A stretch of DNA of 64,000 bases from positions 620,001-684,000 of the forward strand of contig CALSNB010000001.1 of the NCBI GenBank assembly GCA_943787605.1. Reading direction: 5' to 3'. The notes under the pieces are model-generated. The model was not told the origin of the DNA. It saw nothing but the letters and a program-made list of their open reading frames with translations, and made no database searches. This document shows, one piece after another, positions 1 to 8,274 of this stretch. This DNA comes from GCA-2697345 sp002697345. Its GTDB lineage: Bacteria > Pseudomonadota > Alphaproteobacteria > Rhodobacterales > Rhodobacteraceae. Position 1 is the stretch's first letter. Each line of letters opens with the position of its first letter. The position numbers were made by a program, and so were the translations under genes.

Positions 1-428
1 TCAGCTTTCCCATTTAGCCATTTTTTAACTTGTTCGTCCGCCCCTTCAGAAAGGAAATCTAGCACATGTAAGTTTACTCCAAAAATAGGTTCCACTTCTT
101 TAATATCAATTCCTAAAACATAGCCTACACGTTTATCTTTTCTGGAATTCCCTGAGTTTACTCTAACTGACGAAACTTGAGACCAACCGCCCGGAGCGCA
201 TCCTAAGTCAACAATGCGTTTTCCTGGAAGTAGAAATCGAAATTTATCATCTATTTCAGATATTTTGTAAGCCGCTCTACCTCTCATTCCTTCGCTGTTA
301 GCTTTTTTTACGTACGGATCATTAAGCTGACGTTCTAACCATCTGGTAGAGGATATCTTTCGACCACGTGAGGTTTTTACCTTAACTCTTAAGTCTCGAG
401 AACCGCGGCCGTCATTTATCTTTGTCAT
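1..428 (-). CDS. rlmE: 23S rRNA (uridine-2'-O)-methyltransferase RlmE, 3' end cut by window
   Basis: The frame is open from an ATG at 428 to the window edge, giving about 142 residues, so the C-terminal part lies outside. It reads as the FtsJ/RlmE family: a basic N-terminus, a substrate region with SSTRWLERQLNDPYV, then the SAM-binding motif VDLGCAPGGWSQV. RlmE methylates the ribose of the 23S A-loop uridine on the 50S subunit. The next minus-strand gene upstream is ppx/gppA, 110 bases away, the pairing I associate with Rhodobacterales. The SAM motif makes the family secure; the catalytic residues further along cannot be checked. Confidence 0.9.
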   Translation of the reverse strand, partial: MTKINDGRGSRDLRVKVKTSRGRKISSTRWLERQLNDPYVKKANSEGMRGRAAYKISEIDDKFRFLLPGKRIVDLGCAPGGWSQVSSVRVNSGNSRKDKRVGYVLGIDIKEVEPIFGVNLHVLDFLSEGADEQVKKWLNGKA

Positions 429-538
429 AGCGTGTTAACCTATCTATCAGAAAGTAGTCAAAAAAAACACATATATGGCTTCTTCTGTAACGGGTAAAGC
501 TTTTGATTGTAATTCAAATTAAACAAGTTTTTTGTACT

Positions 539-1663
539 TCACGCACCTTCCTCTAGGACACCATCTTGGCTCATTTGGGCGTACAAAAGACCCTCTCTCA
601 AGCCCCGGTCTGCCACACTCATTCTATCAGTCGGCCAAATACGCATTAAAGCCTGAAGTATAGCTGCCCCTGACATGATTAAAACATGCCTATCTTTACC
701 AATTCGTGGGTCCATTCTTCTTCCTTCAGGTCCTAAGGCCAAATAACTTTGTATTACATTTTCAATTTGAGGAGATGTCATTCGCAACCCATCCACTTTT
801 CCTCGGTCATACCTATCTAACCCAAGATGAGATGCCGCAACAGTTGTCACTGTTCCAGAAGTTCCAACTATCTGGAAACCTTCTTTCGTTTGTATGCCAT
901 CCTTATAAGGAGCAAAGTTGGCAAGGCTTTCTTCAAAAAACCAACTCATAAGGGCAAACTTAGCGGAGTCGTCCGTAACGTCATTAAATTGCTCTTTTAA
1001 AGTAGCTACCCCTAATGGAACAGAAATCCAATCAACAACTTTTGCTTTAGGGAAGTCGTCATTATCTGACTCAAAACCTAAATGGAGTTTCATAATTGCT
1101 TTTCTACGGTCAACCTTTGGAACTTCAGAAAGATCAATCCAAACTAATTCGGTAGAACCTCCCCCTATATCTACCACAAGAAGTTGCTCTGTATTAATAC
1201 TAACTAAAGGAGCACATGAAATAACAGCTAACCTGGCCTCTTCCTCTGCTGGTATTATTTCCAATTGCAACCCTGTTTCTCGTTCAATTAGATTAATAAA
1301 CTCGACCGCGTTACTAGCTCGTCTACAAGCTTCAGTAGCAATTAATCTCATTCGGGTCACAGAATGATGGCGAAGTTTCCTCTGACAAATCATTAATGCC
1401 CCAATTGTTCTAGCCATTGAGATTTTTGACAGTTTACCGGTACCTTCCAGCCCAGCTCCCAATTGAACTGTCTTGGAAAAACTGTCAACTACATGGAATT
1501 GATTTCCATTTGGTTGTGCAATCAACATTCGACAAGAGTTTGTTCCAAGATCTAAAGCTGCATATAATTCAGCAGAGGGAGGAACTTTAGTTGACTTAAT
1601 CTGATTAGGAGTACTTCCAGGGAACTTAATAATCTTAGATTTTGTTTTTTGTTTTAATGCCAT
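539..1663 (-). CDS. Ppx/GppA family exopolyphosphatase / pppGpp phosphohydrolase
   Basis: A 374-residue member of the ASKHA-fold Ppx/GppA family. The first phosphate-binding motif is ALDLGTNSCRMLIA (residues 36-49), the acidic patch AEEEARL lies near 139-145, and the second phosphate loop DIGGGSTEL is at 165-173. The first 30 residues are basic and look unstructured. The family hydrolyses terminal phosphate from polyphosphate or converts pppGpp to ppGpp; sequence alone does not separate these, and the short length means the C-terminal HD domain of long Ppx proteins is absent. It lies upstream of rlmE on the same strand and diverges from the methyl-transfer operon. Confidence 0.9.
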   Translation of the reverse strand: MALKQKTKSKIIKFPGSTPNQIKSTKVPPSAELYAALDLGTNSCRMLIAQPNGNQFHVVDSFSKTVQLGAGLEGTGKLSKISMARTIGALMICQRKLRHHSVTRMRLIATEACRRASNAVEFINLIERETGLQLEIIPAEEEARLAVISCAPLVSINTEQLLVVDIGGGSTELVWIDLSEVPKVDRRKAIMKLHLGFESDNDDFPKAKVVDWISVPLGVATLKEQFNDVTDDSAKFALMSWFFEESLANFAPYKDGIQTKEGFQIVGTSGTVTTVAASHLGLDRYDRGKVDGLRMTSPQIENVIQSYLALGPEGRRMDPRIGKDRHVLIMSGAAILQALMRIWPTDRMSVADRGLREGLLYAQMSQDGVLEEGA

Positions 1664-1881
1664 ATCTTATTTATTTTCTTACCATATAAGCGTTTTTTGA
1701 CACATCAAAATATAAGTAATGTTACCTCAGAATTTACCTTCAAACAAGTTTAGATTTTTGTCATTCAAACAAAATAAAAATTCGATATAAAATTTCTAAG
1801 TGAATTTTTGAATTTAGTTTGACAAATTAAGAAAATAAAGTTCAACGTTAAAAAACAGTTTTCTTAAAAAAGGAAAAAAAA

Positions 1882-2181
1882 ATGCAACCAATAACCATCG
1901 TATACTGGCGTGATATTCCTGCACAAGTAATTATAGGAAGTGGAAGAAAAGCTGCAAAAATTCAACTTACTGAAAGATTTGAAAAGGCAATAGATCGATG
2001 CGCAATGAAGATTAATGCAAAGGATTCAGATGCCTATCTTTCAGAATGGAGAAAAGAAACTATAGGCAGTGTCGATGGCAACCTTCAAGACGTCGCAAAA
2101 GCGGAAGCGGAGAGACTCGAAGGAGAATACGACAACCCTACTCTTAAAGCCTTAATAGATAATGATGGCAAGAAAGCATAA
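1882..2181 (+). CDS. Small PF13769-type ('virulence factor') protein, first gene of methyl-transfer operon
   Basis: A 99-residue soluble protein without signal peptide or membrane segment. The N-terminus ITIVYWRDIPAQVI and the central block RFEKAIDRCAMK match, from memory, the small family labelled 'virulence factor' (PF13769) that sits beside MetF-like genes in roseobacters. The label is historical and I infer no virulence role. A good ribosome site (AAAAAGGAAAAAAAA) precedes the ATG. It lies 18 bases before the MetF-like gene and heads a four-gene plus-strand operon, so a helper role in folate/corrinoid methyl transfer is the reasonable guess. Its biochemical function is unknown to me. Confidence 0.75.
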   Translation: MQPITIVYWRDIPAQVIIGSGRKAAKIQLTERFEKAIDRCAMKINAKDSDAYLSEWRKETIGSVDGNLQDVAKAEAERLEGEYDNPTLKALIDNDGKKA

Positions 2182-2199
2182 AAGGTTAATTAAAATATT

Positions 2200-3117
2200 A
2201 TGGCGCTATTTAACTTTAAAAAGAATAAATCAAGAACGAAAAACCCTTCAGGTCTAGTGTCACTTCTCAGGAACTTTTCTATTGAGGTTATGCCACGAAC
2301 TGCTGAGAAAATAGAAGATTTCTCAGCTATCCTACCAAAATCTACCAGAGTATACATTGCTCATATAGAGGGCACACCTATTGAAGACATGGTAAAGACC
2401 GCCGCTCGCCTCTCTAAAGATGGTTTTGAAGTTATGCCTCATTTTCCAGCACGTATAATTCAAAATAAATCGGTATTAGCAGATTGGATTTCTAGGTATC
2501 AAAATGAGGCTAATGTTTCACAGGCGCTAATTTTAGCTGGAGGAATACCAAAACCCATTGGAGATTTCGATTCTTCAATGCAATTAATAGAAACAGGTCT
2601 CTTTGATAAAACGGGGTTCACAAGAATTCACTTTGCGGGGCATCCTGAAGGTAATAAAGATATTGAAGCAAATAGAAGTGACTATAGCGTTGAAAGTGCT
2701 CTAAAGTGGAAACAGGCTTACAGCGATAGAACAGATGTAAAAGTAGGTTTAGCAACACAGTTTTTATTTGAAGCAAAGCCGATAATTGATTGGGCCAGTA
2801 AATTATCTACTGCAGGTATCGAAATACCAATCCATATTGGGATAGCCGGACCAGCAAAACTGCAAACCCTTATAAAATTTGCTATTGAATGCGGCGTAGG
2901 AGCGTCTTTGGGTGTTTTGCAAAAGCGTGCGCGAGATTTAACTAAGCTACTTCTTCCTTACGAGCCAACTGAAATATTAAATTCTTTAGTTGATGAATTG
3001 GAAAAAGATAGGAACCTTAATATCGAACAAATCCACTTTTTTCCATTAGGTGGAATAAAGACTAATGCCACATGGATCTCTAATAATGGTGGAAAATTAG
3101 AACCATCAAAACTATAA
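2200..3117 (+). CDS. Methylenetetrahydrofolate reductase-like protein
   Basis: A 305-residue MetF-fold protein. The opening strand motif SIEVMPRTAEKI (27-38) corresponds to the S-x-E-x-x-P strand of MTHFR. The block LATQFLFEAKPIIDWA followed by IPIHIGIAGPAK matches the family's 'TQ.FF' and 'P...G..P' core. MTHFR reduces 5,10-methylene-H4folate to 5-methyl-H4folate with an FAD cofactor. It differs visibly from canonical MetF (IEVMPR instead of the usual FEFFPP), so it is a divergent paralogue and may work only with this operon. It is followed 22 bases later by a methyl-H4folate:corrinoid methyltransferase, which would use its product. Confidence 0.8.
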   Translation: MALFNFKKNKSRTKNPSGLVSLLRNFSIEVMPRTAEKIEDFSAILPKSTRVYIAHIEGTPIEDMVKTAARLSKDGFEVMPHFPARIIQNKSVLADWISRYQNEANVSQALILAGGIPKPIGDFDSSMQLIETGLFDKTGFTRIHFAGHPEGNKDIEANRSDYSVESALKWKQAYSDRTDVKVGLATQFLFEAKPIIDWASKLSTAGIEIPIHIGIAGPAKLQTLIKFAIECGVGASLGVLQKRARDLTKLLLPYEPTEILNSLVDELEKDRNLNIEQIHFFPLGGIKTNATWISNNGGKLEPSKL

Positions 3118-3139
3118 AAAGTTTAGGAAAAAACATTAA

Positions 3140-4195
3140 ATGACCCAAACAGTAGTAGAATCAAAAACTAAAACCGTAATAATTGGGTTTGATCAACCTT
3201 TTTGTGTGATTGGAGAACGGATAAACCCAACTGGTCGTAAGAAATTAGCTGCTGAGTTGGAGGCTGGTGATTTTTCTACGGTAGAATCTGATGCAATTGC
3301 CCAAGTTCTTGCTGGTGCTAACATATTAGATATAAATGCTGGCGTAGTGTATAACTCAAATCCCAACCCAAATGAAACTGAGCCTCCGCTAATGGGTAAA
3401 GTAATTGAGTTAGTTCAAGCTCTTGTAGACATACCTTTATGTATTGATAGCTCTGTTCCAGGGGCTCTCGAGAAAGGGCTTGAGCTTGCAGAAGGCCGCC
3501 CACTTTTGAATTCTGTAACTGGTGAAGAAGACCGTTTAGAACTTATTCTCCCCTTGGTAAAAAAGTATAATGTTCCTGTGGTAGCTATCTCAAACGATGA
3601 TACAGGTATAAGTGAGGACCCTAATGTACGGTTCGAGGTGGCTAAAAAGATAGTAGAAAGGGCTGCAGACTTTGGCATACCTGCAAATGATATAGTCGTC
3701 GATCCATTAGTCATGCCAATAGGAGCAATGGGAACAGCTGGGTTGCAGGTATTTAAGTTAGTTAGAAGGTTAAGAGAAGAATTAGGTGTGAACACAACTT
3801 GTGGTGCATCAAATATAAGCTTTGGATTGCCAAATAGGCACGGAATCAATAATGCTTTTCTTCCAATGGCTATGGCTGCAGGAATGACTAGTGCAATTAT
3901 GAACCCGATAAGTATTCCAATTAGTGAAAGAAAAATTCAGGAAAAAGTTACTGAACTTGAATCTCTAGGCATAATTATTCCTGAGGGGATTGATCCAGAA
4001 AAATTAGCGAATGTGACAGGTCTTGGTTCAACAAAGGCCAGGTCTGGATCTGAAATGGAGGCTATCCGTGCAGCTAATTTTTTGACAAATAATGATCCAC
4101 ACGGGCGTACTTGGATTTCTAGCAATAAATTGATCACAAATGCCGCTGACGGAGACAGTGGCCGTCGGAGAACCAGTAGGCGAAGTCGTAGTTAA
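3140..4195 (+). CDS. Methyltetrahydrofolate:corrinoid methyltransferase (pterin-binding, MtrH/MetH-domain type)
   Basis: A 351-residue pterin-binding TIM barrel related to the folate domain of MetH and to AcsE/MtgA-type proteins. Motifs are GERINPTGRKKL (25-36), DINAGV (64-69), DSSVPGALEKGL, and NSVTGEEDRLELILPL. It would move the methyl group of 5-methyl-H4folate to a corrinoid protein that is not encoded in the window. In roseobacters a stand-alone protein of this kind is, as I recall, one part of a three-part split methionine synthase. Its last residues, after about 336, are a basic tail ending GRRRTSRRSRS; the next gene product ends in nearly the same tail. It is 20 bases from the RamA-like gene. 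Confidence 0.85.
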   Translation: MTQTVVESKTKTVIIGFDQPFCVIGERINPTGRKKLAAELEAGDFSTVESDAIAQVLAGANILDINAGVVYNSNPNPNETEPPLMGKVIELVQALVDIPLCIDSSVPGALEKGLELAEGRPLLNSVTGEEDRLELILPLVKKYNVPVVAISNDDTGISEDPNVRFEVAKKIVERAADFGIPANDIVVDPLVMPIGAMGTAGLQVFKLVRRLREELGVNTTCGASNISFGLPNRHGINNAFLPMAMAAGMTSAIMNPISIPISERKIQEKVTELESLGIIIPEGIDPEKLANVTGLGSTKARSGSEMEAIRAANFLTNNDPHGRTWISSNKLITNAADGDSGRRRTSRRSRS

Positions 4196-4215
4196 TTTAG
4201 GAATTATGAGTTGAA

Positions 4216-6258
4216 ATGGAAAAAAAAACCGATCCTTTAGTTATTTTTACTCCTTCTGGAAAAAGAGGTAATTTTCCTCAAGGCACACGAATTCTGGATT
4301 GTGCAAGACAACTTGGTGTAGATTTAGACTCAGTATGTGGTGGCCGAGGGATTTGCTCAAAATGCCAAGTTACGCCCTCATTTGGTGACTTTTCAAAACA
4401 TGGTGTAGTAGTACTAGAAAGTGCATTAAGTCCTTGGAACTCAGTTGAGCAACGTTATGATGATAAACGAGGACTGATTAAAGGACGAAGGCTTGGCTGC
4501 CAGGCTACTGTTTTAGATAATATAGTTATAGACGTTCCCTCAGAGAGCCAGGTTCATAAGCAGGTAATAAGAAAAAGAGCTGAGGTTCGTGACATAACGA
4601 TGAACCCCTCAACAAAATTATTTTATGTTGAAGTGCAAGAACCAGACATGCATGATCCATCCGGTGACTTAGAAAGACTTGTGAACGCACTTAAAATTGA
4701 GTGGAACCTTCAAGACGTTACGGCAAACTTAGATGTATTAAAAATTTTACAAAAAACTTTACGAAAAGGTGGCTGGACTGTAACTTGTGCTATTTATTTA
4801 GGTGATAATGTATTTCCTCCTCGTATTGTCAAAATATGGCCTGGATTTTATGAAGGGTCAATTTTTGGTCTCGCTGTAGATATTGGTTCGACGACTATTG
4901 CAGCCCATCTTTGTGATTTAAGAAATGGTGATGTTTTAGCCTCATCTGGAGTAATGAATCCTCAAATAAGGTACGGCGAAGACTTAATGAGCCGAGTTAG
5001 TTACTCAATGATGAACAAAAACGGTGCAGAGGAAATGACAGTAGCTGTACGAGAGGGTCTCAATGAATTATTCTTAAACATATGCAATGGTTCTGATATC
5101 CGACTAGATTTAATTTTAGAAGCTGTGTTTGTCTGCAACCCAGTGATGCACCATTTATTACTCGGCATAGATCCATACGAGCTTGGACAAGCTCCATTCG
5201 CTCTAGCGTCATCAAACTCACAAGTCTTTAAAGCATCTGAGTTAGAGTTAAAAATTAATCCAAGCGGTCATGTCTACTTTTTACCATGTATAGCAGGGCA
5301 TGTTGGAGCAGATTCTGCTGCAGTTGCTTTAAGTGAGCAGCCTGGGAAATCCACTGAATTATTGCTTGTTGTCGATGTTGGAACAAATGCAGAGATACTT
5401 TTGGGAAACGTTGACAGAGTATATGCTTGTTCTTCTCCCACAGGTCCAGCTTTTGAAGGAGCCCAAATCTCTAGTGGTCAACGTGCTGCGCCAGGAGCTA
5501 TCGAACATGTAACTATTGATCCTAAAACAAAAAACCCTAGGTTTCAGGTCATAGGGTCTGAGTTGTGGTCAGACTCTCCTAAATTTATAGATGAAATCAA
5601 GAGCTCTGGTGTAACAGGAATATGTGGTTCTGGAATTATTGAGATGGTAGCTGAAATGAGAATTGCAGGAATTTTAGATTCCTCTGGTCTCATTGGTTCA
5701 GCAGACCAAACCGGAACAGATAGATGCTTTTCTGATGGAAGAACAAATTCTTATCTTGTTTGGGACGAAACAGAGATTGGGGGCGCACGCATTACAATTA
5801 CGAATAAAGACATTCGTGAAATTCAAATGGCAAAAGCTGCTCTGTACTCCGGCGCTAGACTTTTAATGGATAAATTTGAAGTTGAAAAAGTTGAAAGAAT
5901 TGTTTTAGCAGGAGCGTTTGGTGCTCACATAAGTCCTAAACACGCTATGGTGTTAGGCATGATACCTGACTGTCCTTTAGAAAAGGTTTCAAGTGCAGGA
6001 AATGCTGCTGGGACTGGAGCTAGAATTGCATTGTTGGATATGGGTTCCAGGAGTTTAATAGAAAAAGTAGTTTTAGAAATTCACAAAATTGAAACGGCAA
6101 TTGAACCGAGATTTCAAGAACATTTTGTGAATGCTTCTAATATTCCTAATTCGGTTGAGCCATTCCCAATATTAAACTCTATTGTTAGTTTACCAGTCGT
6201 TAACTTCAATGAAAACCGAAATATAGATAGGGGCGGTCGAAGAAGAACTAAACGTTAA
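4216..6258 (+). CDS. RamA-like corrinoid reductive reactivase (ferredoxin + ASKHA/DUF4445)
   Basis: A 680-residue protein with an N-terminal plant-type [2Fe-2S] domain, its cysteines at 41, 47, 50 and 95 (CGGRGICSKC and LGCQA). A linker leads to a long ASKHA domain with phosphate motifs AVDIGSTTIAAHL (about 219-231) and VVDVGTNAEI, and a late VLAGAFGAHI. The architecture is that of ATP-dependent reactivators that reduce accidentally oxidised Co(II) corrinoid back to Co(I). Its place directly after the corrinoid methyltransferase fits that job. The C-terminus IDRGGRRRTKR resembles the neighbour's tail. An unusual point is that no corrinoid-binding protein gene is adjacent, so the client must be encoded elsewhere. 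Confidence 0.88.
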   Translation: MEKKTDPLVIFTPSGKRGNFPQGTRILDCARQLGVDLDSVCGGRGICSKCQVTPSFGDFSKHGVVVLESALSPWNSVEQRYDDKRGLIKGRRLGCQATVLDNIVIDVPSESQVHKQVIRKRAEVRDITMNPSTKLFYVEVQEPDMHDPSGDLERLVNALKIEWNLQDVTANLDVLKILQKTLRKGGWTVTCAIYLGDNVFPPRIVKIWPGFYEGSIFGLAVDIGSTTIAAHLCDLRNGDVLASSGVMNPQIRYGEDLMSRVSYSMMNKNGAEEMTVAVREGLNELFLNICNGSDIRLDLILEAVFVCNPVMHHLLLGIDPYELGQAPFALASSNSQVFKASELELKINPSGHVYFLPCIAGHVGADSAAVALSEQPGKSTELLLVVDVGTNAEILLGNVDRVYACSSPTGPAFEGAQISSGQRAAPGAIEHVTIDPKTKNPRFQVIGSELWSDSPKFIDEIKSSGVTGICGSGIIEMVAEMRIAGILDSSGLIGSADQTGTDRCFSDGRTNSYLVWDETEIGGARITITNKDIREIQMAKAALYSGARLLMDKFEVEKVERIVLAGAFGAHISPKHAMVLGMIPDCPLEKVSSAGNAAGTGARIALLDMGSRSLIEKVVLEIHKIETAIEPRFQEHFVNASNIPNSVEPFPILNSIVSLPVVNFNENRNIDRGGRRRTKR

Positions 6259-6270
6259 AAAGAAACACTT

Positions 6271-6288
6271 ATTATTTATTTAAATAAT
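6271..6288. terminator. AT-only hairpin between convergent genes, possible bidirectional terminator
   Basis: ATTATTTA-TT-TAAATAAT forms a perfect 8-bp inverted repeat between the stops of the RamA-like gene (+) and the HNH gene (-), with A and T runs on its two flanks. It contains no GC pairs, so the stem would be weak; position is the main support. Confidence 0.3.
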
Positions 6289-6291
6289 CTT

Positions 6292-6876
6292 TTAAACTTC
6301 TAATATTTCGTCCCAGTATAAGAAATCTAACCAACTTTCATGAAGGTAATTTGGAGGAAACTTACGTCCCATATTTTGTAATTCTTCTGCAGTTGGCTTC
6401 CTTGGGGTTTTTTTCACATTAAACGCAACCTGCTTTAATGTTTTTGCACCTTTTTTTTGATTACAACTTAAGCATGCAGAAACTACATTTTCCCAACTTG
6501 TAACTCCTCCAAGAGATCTTGGTAGAATATGATCAAAAGTTAAATTTCCAGATCCACCGCAATATTGACAGCTAAACCCATCTCGTAAAAATAAATTAAA
6601 TCGCGTAAAGGCTAAATGCCTTTTAGGTTGTATGTAATCCTTTAAAACAACCACAGATGGAATTTGAATTTCCATACTTGGAGAACGTACAGTTTGCTCA
6701 TACTCCACCAGAACCGAAACCCTATTAAGATATTTTGCCTTAATAGAATCTTGCCAAGGCCAAAGGGATAACGGGTAATATGATAAAGGCCGATAATCAG
6801 CATTCAAAACTAAAGCTGGTTTATAATTAATATTGTTAACATCAGGTTCTGAATGATTACTAACATTTAAGAGCAT
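6292..6876 (-). CDS. HNH endonuclease family protein
   Basis: A protein of about 194 residues with a C-terminal HNH fold. A zinc-binding CQYCGG is followed by LTFDHILPRSLGG, then WENVVSACLSCNQKKG, giving the H-N-H order plus four cysteines in two CxxC pairs. The N-terminal half (PALVLNADYRPLSYYPLSLWPWQD) is the conserved lead-in of the stand-alone alphaproteobacterial HNH family, whose target is unknown to me. I chose the ATG at 6876; a TTG 12 bases upstream is possible, but neither has a strong ribosome site. No methylase or phage gene lies next to it, so a restriction role is not indicated. Confidence 0.85.
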   Translation of the reverse strand: MLLNVSNHSEPDVNNINYKPALVLNADYRPLSYYPLSLWPWQDSIKAKYLNRVSVLVEYEQTVRSPSMEIQIPSVVVLKDYIQPKRHLAFTRFNLFLRDGFSCQYCGGSGNLTFDHILPRSLGGVTSWENVVSACLSCNQKKGAKTLKQVAFNVKKTPRKPTAEELQNMGRKFPPNYLHESWLDFLYWDEILEV

Positions 6877-6981
6877 TAAAAAACCCAACTGTGGTTAATA
6901 AAATTCGATAAATCTAAGAGATATTTTAATTTAGTTGTCACCATAAAACCTTTACTAACTTATATATAACTTTGCGAGGAA

Positions 6982-7647
6982 TCAGACTAAGTCTAACTGC
7001 AGTAATATAAAATTTAGACAAGCCAACAGTCCATCAGGGGATATCCCATGCCCTGTGCCCTCCATTACATGTGTTTCAACTTCAAAACCGCATTCTTGTA
7101 GAGTAGATTCTGCAGTAGACAGTGATGAAAATGGAACGACATCATCCTGATCTCCATGAATAAGTAAAGTTGGCGGTTTACTCTTGCAATCTTCTAAAAG
7201 AGACTCTGGATTTAAAATCCGTCCTGAAAATCCAATTATTCCCAAAATAGAGTCAACCATTCTTGGTCCAACATGTAGAGCCATCATAGTCCCTTGTGAG
7301 AACCCTATTAAAATTGTTTCTGCTTCACTCAACCCCTCCTCTTCCATAGATTGTTTAATAAACATCCGTAAATCATCAGTGGCTCTAAGCAGCCCTCGCT
7401 CAGATTCTTCTTCAGTGGAACCATCTATCCATGGGATTGGGAACCATTGGAAACCACCTGGGTTTACACTGCAAGTTTCTGGAGCATCTGGTGCTAAGAA
7501 CACAGTATCAGGTAAGTGTTCAGACAATTGATCTGCTAACCCCAGTAAATCATTTCCATTGGCACCATACCCATGTAAAAAAATAACTAATGAGGAGTCT
7601 ACCCCTGAGCGCGAGTTAACACGGTTACTATCTAAAATTACTGTCAT
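6982..7647 (-). CDS. Phospholipase/carboxylesterase family alpha/beta hydrolase
   Basis: A 221-residue alpha/beta hydrolase. The oxyanion region FLHGYGANGNDLLGLA, the nucleophile elbow GFSQG, the acid HGDQDDVVP and the final GTGHGIS supply the Ser-Asp-His triad. Length and motifs match the bacterial carboxylesterase / acyl-protein-thioesterase-like family, which cleaves short acyl esters in the cytoplasm. No signal peptide is seen. Its ATG follows the TAA of the alkA-like gene directly (TAAATG), so the two are translationally coupled. The substrate cannot be told from sequence. Confidence 0.88.
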   Translation of the reverse strand: MTVILDSNRVNSRSGVDSSLVIFLHGYGANGNDLLGLADQLSEHLPDTVFLAPDAPETCSVNPGGFQWFPIPWIDGSTEEESERGLLRATDDLRMFIKQSMEEEGLSEAETILIGFSQGTMMALHVGPRMVDSILGIIGFSGRILNPESLLEDCKSKPPTLLIHGDQDDVVPFSSLSTAESTLQECGFEVETHVMEGTGHGISPDGLLACLNFILLQLDLV

Positions 7648-8274
7648 TTAAACACCTTCACGATTTTTATTTTTTGCATAATATTCCCAAAGAGCTAAAG
7701 AAGCGACACTACACCAAGGCTTCCATCTTTCCGCAATACTTCGCATCTCTTTTTCTTTTGGTCTATCTTTTAGGTTATATAAAATTCGAGTTGCTTCCTG
7801 CAAAGCTAAGTCTCCCGCGGGAAATACATCTGGGTGATTAAGTGAAAACATAGCGTATATCTCGGCTGTCCACCGTCCAATCCCAGAAACTTTAATTAAA
7901 ACCTCTATGACCTGATCTGTTGTTAAAGAACGAAGTTCGTTGTAGTCAATTTCAGCAGCAACAAGCGCTCGAGTATATTTTACTTTTTGTCGAGACAGGC
8001 CACACTCTCGTAATTTTTCATCTGTACAAAAATTTATATTTTGTTCGAAAATTAAACCTGCAAGCTCTAACTTGGCCCATATAGCCGCCGCAGCCTTAAC
8101 ACTTAATTGTTGCCCAACAATAGCTCTTAAAAGCGCTTGAAACCCATCTTCTCGATTCCTAAGGTTTACTTTTCCCACACTCTTAATAACACTGGCCATA
8201 TCAGAATCAGTTTTGACTAACTCACTTAAAGCGTTATTTAACGCTTGCTCATTTTCTATTTTTATCAATCTCAC
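7648..8274 (-). CDS. DNA-3-methyladenine glycosylase II (AlkA-type, HhH-GPD)
   Basis: A 208-residue HhH-GPD base-excision glycosylase. The helix-hairpin-helix KVSGIGRWTAEIYAMF spans about 128-143, and the catalytic aspartate is D155 in FPAGDLALQ. The family removes alkylated purines such as 3-methyladenine from DNA. It is the short form, without the N-terminal domain of E. coli AlkA or an Ada domain. Its start overlaps the end of cobK by 26 bases and its stop abuts the esterase start, so these genes probably share the cbiD-cobK transcript. Confidence 0.9.
   Translation of the reverse strand: MRLIKIENEQALNNALSELVKTDSDMASVIKSVGKVNLRNREDGFQALLRAIVGQQLSVKAAAAIWAKLELAGLIFEQNINFCTDEKLRECGLSRQKVKYTRALVAAEIDYNELRSLTTDQVIEVLIKVSGIGRWTAEIYAMFSLNHPDVFPAGDLALQEATRILYNLKDRPKEKEMRSIAERWKPWCSVASLALWEYYAKNKNREGV

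Noticed and set aside
918..1367. Plus-strand open frame of 149 codons inside ppx/gppA
   Set aside because: It is fully antisense to a strongly conserved gene, and its translation shows no family features.
1664..1881. Possible cobalamin or SAM riboswitch or promoter upstream of the methyl-transfer operon
   Set aside because: No B12 box or recognisable riboswitch core was seen; a TTGACA at 1819-1824 has no acceptable -10 at 16-18 bases. The 218 bases are simply AT-rich.
3415..3849. Minus-strand open frame of 144 codons inside the corrinoid methyltransferase
   Set aside because: It is an antisense shadow of a conserved gene, with serine/threonine-rich low-information translation.
6292..6876. 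HNH protein as part of a restriction or anti-phage system
   Set aside because: It is a solitary family member with no methylase, helicase or phage-related neighbour.
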